From contig VYEX01000002.1 in the NCBI GenBank assembly GCA_009842675.1, positions 88,018 to 152,017 on the forward strand: 64,000 nucleotides of DNA. Reading direction: 5' to 3'. The stretch comes from Acidimicrobiia bacterium. Its GTDB lineage: Bacteria; Actinomycetota; Acidimicrobiia; Acidimicrobiales; Bin134. Shown here piece by piece: positions 38,988 to 47,823 of this stretch; positions within the stretch are counted from its first letter, which is position 1; every line of letters starts with the position of its first letter. Position numbers and translations under genes: made by a program. The notes under the pieces are model-generated. The model had not been told where the DNA came from, did not search any database, and worked only from the letters and a program-made list of their open reading frames with translations.

Positions 38988-40355
38988 TCACTGCCAGATG
39001 CGAAGAGAGCCTTCAACAGTGGCAGCGGCCACCGACAAGGTGCCGTCTGGGCGGGTCAGCACCGCGATGTTGGTGGCCAGCGTGCCCCCGAGCGGGCGGC
39101 TCCACATATCCACCGCCCCGTCAGGTCCATGGCGGACTCCTGCGATGTGCTGGCGGTTGAGAGTGGGGAGGATCACCTCGACGCGGCCATCCCGATCAAC
39201 GTCGGCGGCCACAGCCTGCTCAAGGTTTCGGGCGCCGAATTCGTGGGACCGGTAGCCCGTCCGTACGGCAGCAACCCCCAAATAGCTTCCACTCAAGCTC
39301 AAGAACCTCAGCGATCCCTGGGCATCGGGGTAGAGGACCTCGGCGATCTCGGTTTGCCCGGTGGGTCCGAGTGGTCCCACCGCTATCAAGTGGCGCCAGC
39401 CCAGCAGCCGGTCCACGGGGTCGCTGATCGCCACCACACCGCCGCCGGTGCTTGAGGCCACCACGATCCAGACCTCGCGGTCATTGCTAACGGTAAGCAC
39501 CACATCGTGGATCCCGTCGCCGTCCACGTCGGCCAGCAGGGGCGCGATGGACTCGATGACGTCGTCCTCAGACCGGTAGACGGTCTCCACCTCGTTCACC
39601 CCAACCGTAACCACCACCACGGAGGTGGCCTCCAAGTTGTCGCCCAATGCTGAATGGGGGAAGCGGTCGGTGGGTCCGGCCAGCACTAGCACCTTTTCGG
39701 GGCTGATCTGGATTACCCGGGTGTCGGGAAGCACTTTCAGATCGGGGCGCCACAGCGTGCCGTCGGACTCCAACACGGTGAGCCGCTGGAGATTGTCTAC
39801 GTAGGCGGCTCGATTGCCAGTGAGATACACAGGCACGCTGTTGGGTGACGCGTTGGCTGGCGTAGTGGCCAGACGGACCGAGTTGCCTTGGACGGCCAGC
39901 ACCGGAGGCTGGCCGGGCGCCAGTCGGCCGCCAGAAATCTCTATCGGGACCGGCTGGCCCCCAATGGGGATCTGGTACCCGTACACCGTTCCGTCGGCCA
40001 GGGTCACTACCCAGACGTCCCCGTCGGGAGTGCTGGTGCCGGTGACCCAAGTGGGAATGTCGCCCAGGTTGATGTCCTTGGTGGTGATTTGCTGGATGAA
40101 CCCAGTGCCCAGTCCAGCGCCGCCGGCCAATCGGTTGCCATTGGGCTGGAAGACGGGATCGACGTAGGTCACCGGACCGCGATCGGGGGGCGAAGTGGCG
40201 GTGGCCGGGGGTTGGGAGACTGCTGGGATGGCCGTGGGGGTAGTCAGGGTGGCCGAATCCGAACCGCAGGCACTGGAGATGGCGAGAGCGAGCACGCCCA
40301 ACGCGGCCAGCGGCCTACGAGGTATGCCCGCTTGGCGGGGGATGCCGTTGGTCAT
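38988..40355 (-). CDS. FG-GAP/VCBS-like beta-propeller lipoprotein
   Basis: Signal and lipobox ALAISSACGS; LLADVDGDGIHDVVLTV and VAADVDRDGRVEVILPTL (DxDxDG Ca-loop repeats). Confidence 0.75.
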   Translation of the reverse strand: MTNGIPRQAGIPRRPLAALGVLALAISSACGSDSATLTTPTAIPAVSQPPATATSPPDRGPVTYVDPVFQPNGNRLAGGAGLGTGFIQQITTKDINLGDIPTWVTGTSTPDGDVWVVTLADGTVYGYQIPIGGQPVPIEISGGRLAPGQPPVLAVQGNSVRLATTPANASPNSVPVYLTGNRAAYVDNLQRLTVLESDGTLWRPDLKVLPDTRVIQISPEKVLVLAGPTDRFPHSALGDNLEATSVVVVTVGVNEVETVYRSEDDVIESIAPLLADVDGDGIHDVVLTVSNDREVWIVVASSTGGGVVAISDPVDRLLGWRHLIAVGPLGPTGQTEIAEVLYPDAQGSLRFLSLSGSYLGVAAVRTGYRSHEFGARNLEQAVAADVDRDGRVEVILPTLNRQHIAGVRHGPDGAVDMWSRPLGGTLATNIAVLTRPDGTLSVAAATVEGSLRIWQ

Positions 40356-41089
40356 GTCCGCTCGAATCGCCAGCCGCCCTCCTTCAAGGTGAGGCGGTGC
40401 CGGGGGCCAGGCGCGCTGGTGTCATGGGTGTCGTATCCGGCGTCGCCGTGCCACAGCGACACGGGGACGCCATTGTCGAGAGCGATGTGGGTTTCGTAGT
40501 GAGGGATGTCGTCGGACCGGCTTCGGGCGGCGGCCAAGGCTTCGCCGACAGTGGGCTGCTCGGCCAACTCCATCAACGTGATGAAGGTGGGCGGGACCAT
40601 CTCTATCTCGCCGGCGGCATGTCGGGCCAAGGTCTCGGCCGGGCGCCACCAGGCGTGCTCCTTGATCTCACCGCCGTCCACGGTGACGGTGCCGGAGGGC
40701 GCAGGGGCCAGAAAGAACCAAGTGGCGAAGCGCTTGTTGATGGTGGTGGGGGGCACCCAGTGGGAGTAGGGCACCAGATCATCAATTGCGATGGCCAAGT
40801 CGGCCTCCTCTGCGGCCTCCCGCACCGCCGCGACACGGCTAGCAGCGAATATGTCGTCGGGCTGACCGGCGGGGTAGTCGTCATCGTCCACCCGTCCGCC
40901 GGGGAACACCCACATGCCGCCGACGAAGCTGAGCTTGGAGCTCCGCCGCATCATCAGGGTCTCCAGCCCTCCGGGGGCGTCGCGCAAGAGCACCACGGTG
41001 GCCGCGGCCACGAGCTTCGGCGCATCTTCGTCCTTCCCAGCCCAATCAACGAACCGGTGGCGCTTAGCGTCGCGCGGGGATTGGCTCAT
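40352..41089 (-). CDS. NUDIX hydrolase
   Basis: FPGGRVDDDDYPAGQPDDIFAASRVAAVREAAEEADL, an expanded Nudix box. Confidence 0.85.
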   Translation of the reverse strand: MSQSPRDAKRHRFVDWAGKDEDAPKLVAAATVVLLRDAPGGLETLMMRRSSKLSFVGGMWVFPGGRVDDDDYPAGQPDDIFAASRVAAVREAAEEADLAIAIDDLVPYSHWVPPTTINKRFATWFFLAPAPSGTVTVDGGEIKEHAWWRPAETLARHAAGEIEMVPPTFITLMELAEQPTVGEALAAARSRSDDIPHYETHIALDNGVPVSLWHGDAGYDTHDTSAPGPRHRLTLKEGGWRFERT

Positions 41090-41934
41090 GGTGATTCTGT
41101 CCCGAACATCCGGGCACGAACCTCGGGCCTGGTTACGAACACCGGGGCATTGTCGTCGCCCAACATGGCCAGCTTCACCGACATTCCACCGTCCACGGCC
41201 AGCACTTGTCCGGTGATGTAGCTGGCCTGGGGACTGAGCAGGAATGCCGCGGCAGCGGCGATCTCCGCAGGATGGCCCCGGCGGCCCAGGGGGATGGCGC
41301 GTTTGGCCGCCTCTAGCGACTCGTGATCTCCGACTCGGGGCGTGGTGATGGTGCCGGGAGCGATGGCGTTGACCCGGATTCCGTGGCCTCCCCACTCCAC
41401 GGCCATGGTGCGGGTAAGCGAGTTGATCCCTGCCTTGGCCGCGCCGTAGGCGGCCAGAAAAGGCTGGGAGGCCAGGCTGCTCACCGAGGATACGTTGACC
41501 ATGGCCCCACCAGTGCCCGCGTCGATCATGGTTCGGGCCACCGCGCGGTTGAGGAACGCCACATAGTGGAGGTTGTTGGCCATGACCCGATCCCAGCTCT
41601 GGCTGTCGATGTCCACTAGGGGGCCGAAGTCGTCGATGCTGGTACCACCGGCCACGTTGATCAGTCCGTCGATGCGGCCATGGGCGTCGAGAGCGGCTTG
41701 AACGACGGCAGCCGGTGCATCGGGTGCGGTGAGGTCGGCCTGAACTTTGACCACCGGGCGGAGGAGCGTGTCAAGCTTGTCCAGCTCCTCTGGAGACCGT
41801 TCCACCGCCACGACCTCAGCCCCAGCCGCCAGAGCAGCTTCGCAGGAACAGGTGCCGATGCCTCCTCCTCCGGCCCCGGCCACGACCACGATGGCCCCGG
41901 TGAGATCGGCAACTGGCGCAACCATTCCCATCAC
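41086..41934 (-). CDS. Short-chain dehydrogenase/reductase
   Basis: IVVVAGAGGGGIGTCSCEAALAAGAEVVAVER; AAYGAAKAGINSLTRTMAVEWGG. Confidence 0.9.
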   Translation of the reverse strand: MMGMVAPVADLTGAIVVVAGAGGGGIGTCSCEAALAAGAEVVAVERSPEELDKLDTLLRPVVKVQADLTAPDAPAAVVQAALDAHGRIDGLINVAGGTSIDDFGPLVDIDSQSWDRVMANNLHYVAFLNRAVARTMIDAGTGGAMVNVSSVSSLASQPFLAAYGAAKAGINSLTRTMAVEWGGHGIRVNAIAPGTITTPRVGDHESLEAAKRAIPLGRRGHPAEIAAAAAFLLSPQASYITGQVLAVDGGMSVKLAMLGDDNAPVFVTRPEVRARMFGTESP

Positions 41935-42038
41935 CCTACGGCGTGTTACCCGGTGGGCTGAGTCACGCAGAAATCATCGGCTGGGAAATATCCCTGGCAA
42001 GATGAGGCGTCGGTTAGTCGGACAGAGGAGTTCGGGCT

Positions 42039-42872
42039 ATGAAAGAGCTCAACGGCAAGGTCGCAGTAGTGACCGGGGCGGCTAGCGGGATCGGATACGG
42101 CTTGAGCAAGCGGTTCGTCGCCGAGGGGATGCAGGTGGTGATGGCCGACGTGGAGGAAGAAGCGCTGGCCCGGTCGGCCACCCAGCTCGAAGCCGATGGC
42201 GCCGATGTGCTGGGCGTGCTGTGCGATGTGAGCGATGCGGCGGCGGTGAGGGATTTGGCTGAGCAGACGCTGTCGTCATACGGCGGTGTTCATGTGGTGT
42301 GCAACAACGCCGGGGTGGGACCTGCCGGGCTGATGCTGGAGACCACGTCCGAGGAATGGGATTGGATCGTGGGGGTAAACGTCATGGGCGTGGCCCACGG
42401 AGTGATCACCTTTGCGCCGCTCATGGTGGAAGCCGGCGAGGGCCATATCGTCAACACCGCCTCGGAGGCTGGACTGGTCACCAACAGCGTGCTGGGCATG
42501 TATTGCGCCACCAAGCACGCGGTGGTGGGATTGAGCGAGTCGCTATGGAGAGAGGTGCATCCCCAGGGTGTGGGGGTGTCGTGCCTGTGCCCCAACCTGG
42601 TGAACACCCAGATTTTCAACTCCGAGCGCAACCGCCCCTACGGCGCCGAGCTGACAGCTACCCAGAACGCCATCATGACCCCGTTGCGGGAGACGCTCAG
42701 CGCCCGGGGAATCGCACCTTCAGAGGTAGCCGACAACGTGGTGAACGCCATTGTGGAGGACCGGTTCTGGGTATTCACCCATGACATCACCCCCGAGGCG
42801 GCCACCGTTCGCTTTACCGATATTGAAGCCCGCCGCAACCCCACCGATCCCTACGCGGGGATGGAGTTCTAG
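42039..42872 (+). CDS. Short-chain dehydrogenase/reductase
   Basis: MKELNGKVAVVTGAASGIGYGLSKRFVAEGMQVVMADV; MYCATKHAVVGLSESLWREV. Confidence 0.93.
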   Translation: MKELNGKVAVVTGAASGIGYGLSKRFVAEGMQVVMADVEEEALARSATQLEADGADVLGVLCDVSDAAAVRDLAEQTLSSYGGVHVVCNNAGVGPAGLMLETTSEEWDWIVGVNVMGVAHGVITFAPLMVEAGEGHIVNTASEAGLVTNSVLGMYCATKHAVVGLSESLWREVHPQGVGVSCLCPNLVNTQIFNSERNRPYGAELTATQNAIMTPLRETLSARGIAPSEVADNVVNAIVEDRFWVFTHDITPEAATVRFTDIEARRNPTDPYAGMEF

Positions 42873-42929
42873 AGCAGTCTCTGCCGACCGCTTCGGGGTT
42901 CAAAGAGGACAGTGGGCTAAATTCTCGTC

Positions 42930-44138
42930 ATGGCTGTAGTGGATCATGCTCCCCGTCTTCCCCAGTTCGACACCCTGGACTTCGACGATTTCCATGCCGA
43001 TGAACTGCCCCGGCGGCTGGCAGCGGGCAATGGAGATTTGGCTGCTGACATCGCGGCGGGCGCCCAGGTCAAGAGCTTCGCCTGGCGGCTGACCGACGGC
43101 CGGTCGGTGACCTACACAGTTGGCGATAACGGCTTCGAGATCGTGCCCGGCGACGACGCCGAGCTTGTAGTGGAGGTCAGCGAGCAGAACTGGTTCAACT
43201 ACGTGGCCGAGCTGTGGACCTGGGTCGGCTTGATGTACGCCGAGGCCGCCGAGATGGTTCGGGGCGACTTCGGGCTGTTCGAGGACTTCGAGCCGGTTCT
43301 TTTGGCCATGTACCACGGCCGACCTCTGTACGAGGGGTGGGAGCCCACGGTGGACCTGTCCCGCAGCTTCACCCTCGACGACGACCATGAGGAGATGAGC
43401 CGGTTCCTCGATGAGGCTGGGTTCCTCCACATCAGAGGCGTGTTCAGCGCCGAGGAGATCGAGGCTCTACGGGCCGAGGTGGAGCGCCAGCGCAGCGAGG
43501 CCACCCCCGACGACCACCGCTCATGGTGGGCCACCAACGCTGACGGCGAGGAAGTGTGCTGCCGGGTGACCCACATGGACGACCGCAGCGAGCTGATGCT
43601 CGGATTGATCGGAGACCGCCGACTGGACGCCATCGGCGCGCTGGGCGGGGACGACTTCGCCGCCTATCCCGAGCGGGGAGACGGCGTCTCGGTGGTCATC
43701 AAGCTGCCCCGCATCGTGGAGGGCCTGGCTGATCTGCCCTGGCACCGCGACTGCGGTACTGGCGGCCACTCCATCACCTGTCCCATGGTGAGCATCGGCA
43801 TTCAGCTCGACGATTGCACCGAGGCCAACGGCCAGCTCCATTACCTGGCCGGTTCGAACAAGTCGTCCAATCGGGCACGCGAGGTGCGCGATGGCTGGCC
43901 CACAGTGGCTATCAGCGCCTCGCCTGGCGATGCCACCGTCCACTACGGCCACACCATGCACGGTGCTCCGCCCCCCACTGGTGCCCCTGTCTCCGGCGGC
44001 CGCCGCACCATCTATGTGGGCTACCACAAGCCCATCTGGGCCGAGTTCATTCCCCCTGGTCAGGGCTACAACGACATCCTGTTTAAAGACGGCGGCCGCA
44101 TCCTCAGCCCCGAGGAATTCCAAGAGCAGAGCAGCTAG
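42930..44138 (+). CDS. Phytanoyl-CoA dioxygenase (PhyH)-family protein with N-terminal SCP2-like domain
   Basis: C-terminal LPWHRDCGTGGHSITCPMVSIGIQLDDCTEANGQLHYLAGSNKSS...VHYGHTMHGAPPPT. The N-terminal ~140 aa (VTYTVGDNGFEIVPGDDAELVVEVSEQNWFNYVAEL) looks SCP2-like. Confidence 0.8.
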   Translation: MAVVDHAPRLPQFDTLDFDDFHADELPRRLAAGNGDLAADIAAGAQVKSFAWRLTDGRSVTYTVGDNGFEIVPGDDAELVVEVSEQNWFNYVAELWTWVGLMYAEAAEMVRGDFGLFEDFEPVLLAMYHGRPLYEGWEPTVDLSRSFTLDDDHEEMSRFLDEAGFLHIRGVFSAEEIEALRAEVERQRSEATPDDHRSWWATNADGEEVCCRVTHMDDRSELMLGLIGDRRLDAIGALGGDDFAAYPERGDGVSVVIKLPRIVEGLADLPWHRDCGTGGHSITCPMVSIGIQLDDCTEANGQLHYLAGSNKSSNRAREVRDGWPTVAISASPGDATVHYGHTMHGAPPPTGAPVSGGRRTIYVGYHKPIWAEFIPPGQGYNDILFKDGGRILSPEEFQEQSS

Positions 44139-44162
44139 CCGGCGGGCTGGACTTCAGCCTGC

Positions 44163-44711
44163 TCAGCGAATCAACAGCCGGTCGAGAATTTCGTCGAGCA
44201 GGGGTTCGAGCTTCTTGGCGATGGCGTCGGTATCTTCGCTGAGATAGTCGTGGGGGATCACTACTCGGGGGACGTCGGGCATGCCCAGGGAGCGGGCCAC
44301 GGTGTCGGCGGCCACAGTGAAGGGCTCAGTCACCACGGTGACGGTGGGGATGCCTAGCCTCTCCAGGTTTACGGCGTCGAGCACACTGCCCGACGTGCAT
44401 GAGCCTCATTTGGCCAGGCCGTTGACCACCCCGGCGCAGGCCCGGAACGAGGCCAGCATCTCGTCGCCCGCGGGGCGGCTGAGCACTGGCTTGTGCTGGC
44501 GGATCACCGCAGTCACATCCAGACGGTGGCTGAATTCCTGCTCCAGCACTTCGGTGTAGCGGGTGAAGTCGGGACCCGACGAGGGGTTGTACTCGTTGAC
44601 CAGGAATCCGATGGTCAGCGGTCCCTGGGTGTGGCCTCGCCGGGGAGCCAGCGCCTCGTCGCGGACCACTACCTCGCCCCGGGGATCAACCAAGTCGCCG
44701 ACCAACTTCAC
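44163..44711 (-). CDS. UGSC-family (seleno)protein, Sec at residue 102
   Basis: GTG start. MKLVGDLVDPRGEVVVRDEAL...FRACAGVVNGLAK-U-GSCTSGSVLDAVNLERLGIPTVTVVTEPFTVAADTVARSLGMPDVPRVVIPHDYLSEDTDAIAKKLEPLLDEILDRLLIR*. In-frame TGA at plus coordinates 44406-44408. The ORF track splits it into 44406..44711 and 44163..44384 in the same frame. Confidence 0.92.
44377..44402 (-). promoter_or_regulatory. Candidate bacterial SECIS hairpin 3' of the UGSC-protein UGA
   Basis: TC-at-GCAC-[gtcgggcagt]-GTGC-tc-GA: 4-bp stem extended by 2 bp across a small internal loop, GGG in the loop. Confidence 0.3.
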
Positions 44712-44714
44712 GCT

Positions 44715-45770
44715 CTAATCCTGCCAAATATGTTGGTCTAGCGCTCGGCTCACGGCGTAGCCGCCCAGGTTGCCCCAACCGGCGCACACTGCCATCCAGG
44801 GTATGGATTCGGCGCCGGTGACCATCACGTGGATGTCCTGGGGCCGCTCGGTCACCGGAACCAGCTCATCGGGATTCTCAGTGTCCACCCAGTCGGGCCA
44901 CCAGGCATAAGGGGGAACGCCGGGGGACAGGAGGTCGCCGATCCGCCGCCGAGCCTGCTGCCAGAGTTGTTCTTGCACCGCGGCCCGGTCGTAGCCGTTT
45001 TCAGCCAGGTGCCGGGCCTCGTTGGGGGTGAGCACCACCAGGGTCTCGCCCATGGTGTGGGTGTTGTTACACCCCTTGATGGCCATGGAGTCGGCCAGCT
45101 GGGCCAGTCGATTCACCGGAGTGTCGTCGGCCCCCCACATGGCCACGCTGGTGGGGGATTCGCAGGCGAACACCGTGATCCCGCTCTCGGCCTCGATGCC
45201 CCGGGCCTGGTGTAGTGGGGGCCAGGGGCTGGCCGGGGACTCGGCCACGCAGAAGGAGTAGCGGCCGGGGTGGCCAAACACCTCTTTGACCGGCTCGCCG
45301 GGCGTGGCTCCGCCGGCGTTCCACAGCAGCAGCTTGATGGCCCGGCCGATGGCGGCGTTGGCGTGGGCCCCACCGCCGCTGAACACCGACTCGGTGTGGG
45401 CCATGTCGAGTTGTTCGACCACCGGCCCCGACACGATGACCAGAGGCCAGCACGGATGGGTGGTGGTGACCACCCCCCGCAAGTTGAAGCGATCCTCCAA
45501 CATGGCCTCCACAGCCTTCAGCACCACCTCGAAGTGGTCAGGCTTGCAGCTGGCCATTGCCGCGTTGGCAGCCACCACTTCGACAGTGGCCGCTCCGCCC
45601 CTGGGGGGAATGGCCCCCAGTAGTTGTCCGGGGCCTCGGCCCGAGGATTCCACCAGGGCGTCCACTGCGGCTCGGGTGGGGGGATACACCGGCAACCCGT
45701 CGGTCAGTCCCTCGGCGTGGGCCAGCTCTACCCATTCTTCGATGGTGCTAGCGGTGGTGATGGCGCTCAC
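44715..45770 (-). CDS. Conserved protein immediately upstream of, and likely co-transcribed with, the UGSC selenoprotein gene
   Basis: VSAITTASTIEEWVELAHAEGLTDGLPVYPPTRAAVDALVESSGRGPGQLLGAIPPRGGAATVEVVAANAAMASCKPDHFEVV...GCNNTHTMGETLVVLTPNEARHLAENG. Ends 3 nt before the selenoprotein start. GTG start at 45770. Confidence 0.75.
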   Translation of the reverse strand: MSAITTASTIEEWVELAHAEGLTDGLPVYPPTRAAVDALVESSGRGPGQLLGAIPPRGGAATVEVVAANAAMASCKPDHFEVVLKAVEAMLEDRFNLRGVVTTTHPCWPLVIVSGPVVEQLDMAHTESVFSGGGAHANAAIGRAIKLLLWNAGGATPGEPVKEVFGHPGRYSFCVAESPASPWPPLHQARGIEAESGITVFACESPTSVAMWGADDTPVNRLAQLADSMAIKGCNNTHTMGETLVVLTPNEARHLAENGYDRAAVQEQLWQQARRRIGDLLSPGVPPYAWWPDWVDTENPDELVPVTERPQDIHVMVTGAESIPWMAVCAGWGNLGGYAVSRALDQHIWQD

Positions 45771-45774
45771 GAGC

Positions 45775-46851
45775 TCAATCCCAACCGAAGAGCCGCTTGG
45801 GGTTGGACTCGAATATCGCCTGCTTGTGGTCATCGGTCAGATCTGGGCGTTCAGTAACCCCGGTCACGCTGGTGGGGAAGGCGCTGTCCCAGTGGGGGTA
45901 GTCAGATGCCCACACGATGATGTCGCAGCCGATCTGCTCTATGACCTGCGGCAAACCGTGCTCGCCCTCGGTGGACACGAACAGCCGCCCTTCGGCCAGG
46001 TATTCGCCGGGCGGCTTGGTGATGGCGTCGAATTCGTGGGCCCGGTATTCGTAGTGCTCGTCAAGGCGTTCCATGGTGTGGGGAACCCAGCCCACTCCGC
46101 CTTCCAATAGCGCCACTCGGAGCCGCTTGAACCGCTCGAACACCCCGCCGCAGATCAAGGTGGTGGCGGCGAACATCAGGTTGAACGGGAACTCGATCAC
46201 ATGGAGCTGGGCGTAGGCGTCGGTGAACCGGCTGTTGGCAAACCGGCAACCGCCGGCGTGGAATCCCAGGGGCACGTCCAGCTGCTCGGCGAGGTCATAG
46301 AGCGGGTCGTTGTCAGGGTGATCGGGGTTGCGGTCGCCCACCGCGCAGGGCACGGTCAGCGACACGAACCCCAACTCGGTCACGCACCGCTCGGCCTCGG
46401 CCACCGCCTCGTCTATCCACTTCAGCGGCAACGCCGGGGTGCCCCGCAGCCGCTTGGGATCGGTCGAGCACCAGTCGGCCAGCCAGTTGTTGTAGGCCCG
46501 ACAGCAGGCCACGGTCAGGTCCCGATCCGACCCTGCATACAAGCCCAGCGACATGGCGCCGTACAGCACGGCGATGTCGATGCCCTCGGTGTCCATGTCG
46601 GCCAGTCGCAGCCCGGAGTCCACCCCGCCTTCCCGGTGGGTGGTGGCCTCCCGGATGCCCTCGGGGGCCCAAGCGCCAATACCGGTGCCCGGGGGGCCCG
46701 CCCTGCCCTCGATCACATAGCGGGTGGTGCCCCGGTCGTCGGTGATCAGCCGGGGACGGCGCTCATGGAACCGGGCCGGGAGGTACTGCTCCCACAGCTC
46801 GTCGGGTTCGAACACATGGCCGTCCACGTCGATCACCAGATGCTCCGGCAT
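45775..46851 (-). CDS. Amidohydrolase-2 family protein
   Basis: VIDVDGHVFEPDELWEQYLPARFHERRPRL; IIVWASDYPHWDSAFPTSV. Four nt separate its stop from the next gene's start. Confidence 0.9.
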   Translation of the reverse strand: MPEHLVIDVDGHVFEPDELWEQYLPARFHERRPRLITDDRGTTRYVIEGRAGPPGTGIGAWAPEGIREATTHREGGVDSGLRLADMDTEGIDIAVLYGAMSLGLYAGSDRDLTVACCRAYNNWLADWCSTDPKRLRGTPALPLKWIDEAVAEAERCVTELGFVSLTVPCAVGDRNPDHPDNDPLYDLAEQLDVPLGFHAGGCRFANSRFTDAYAQLHVIEFPFNLMFAATTLICGGVFERFKRLRVALLEGGVGWVPHTMERLDEHYEYRAHEFDAITKPPGEYLAEGRLFVSTEGEHGLPQVIEQIGCDIIVWASDYPHWDSAFPTSVTGVTERPDLTDDHKQAIFESNPKRLFGWD

Positions 46852-46918
46852 GCCATGAAGCTAACCCGTCAGCCAGGCAGTGGCCCGTGCCGGGCAGCCA
46901 GTGCGTAATGTTCAGCTC

Positions 46919-47821
46919 ATGGTCAGCCTTGGAGTCCTTCCCCACATGCACGAGTCGGTGATCACCGATCCCCGCTGGGTCACCCAGTTCGCCCAGGCGA
47001 TGGACGAAGAGGGAGTGGAGTCGATCTGGACGGTGGAGCACGTGGTGGTGGCCAACAACTACGAGCCCCGCTATTCCTACTCGGAGTCGGGACGCATGCC
47101 CGGCGCTCCGGGCGTGGTGATGCCCGATCCGCTGGAGATGCTGGCCTTCATGGCATCGGTGACCGAGCGAGTGCGGTTGGGCACCGGGGTGGTGGTGCTT
47201 CCGCTGCACCCGCCAGCGGTGATGGCCAAGCGGGTGGCCACCCTCGATGCCCTCAGCGGCGGGCGGGTGATCCTCGGGGTGGGCAGTGGCTGGCAGGTTG
47301 AGGAGTACGCCGCCTGCGGGGTGCCCTATGAGGGCCGGGGGGATCGGCTGGATGAGTGCATCGGCGCTCTGCGGGAGCTGTGGGCCCCCGGCTACCGCAC
47401 CTACGAGAGCAACGCGGCCAGCTTCTATGAATGCGAGAGCTTGCCCAACCCAGCCCAGCCTGGCGGGCCGCCCATCGTGATCGGCGGCAGCACCGGTCGG
47501 GCGGCACGACGGGCCGGTCGGCTGGGCGATGGGTTCTACCCCTATGTGATCTCGCCCGAGGACTACGCCGACCGGGTGGCTCTTATCCGGTCCACTGCTG
47601 TCGAGCACGGCCGAGATCCCGACGCCATAGAGATGACGGTGTGGCCGGGCAGCTACCAGCGGGGCGGCTCGTTCGATTTGGGACTCATCGAGAAGTACGC
47701 CGAGACGGGCCTTGATCGGCTCATCGTCTCGGCCGCCGAGTCGGGCAGCGCCGACATCGACGACATCCGCCGATTCGTCGGGCGCTACCACACCGAAGTC
47801 TTGGACAAGATCGGAGGCTAG
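46919..47821 (+). CDS. LLM-class F420-dependent oxidoreductase
   Basis: MVSLGVLPHMHESV; VESIWTVEHVVV; RVRLGTGVVVLPLHPPAVMAKRVATLDALSGGRVILGVGSGWQVEEY. Confidence 0.92.
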   Translation: MVSLGVLPHMHESVITDPRWVTQFAQAMDEEGVESIWTVEHVVVANNYEPRYSYSESGRMPGAPGVVMPDPLEMLAFMASVTERVRLGTGVVVLPLHPPAVMAKRVATLDALSGGRVILGVGSGWQVEEYAACGVPYEGRGDRLDECIGALRELWAPGYRTYESNAASFYECESLPNPAQPGGPPIVIGGSTGRAARRAGRLGDGFYPYVISPEDYADRVALIRSTAVEHGRDPDAIEMTVWPGSYQRGGSFDLGLIEKYAETGLDRLIVSAAESGSADIDDIRRFVGRYHTEVLDKIGG

Positions 47822-47823
47822 CC

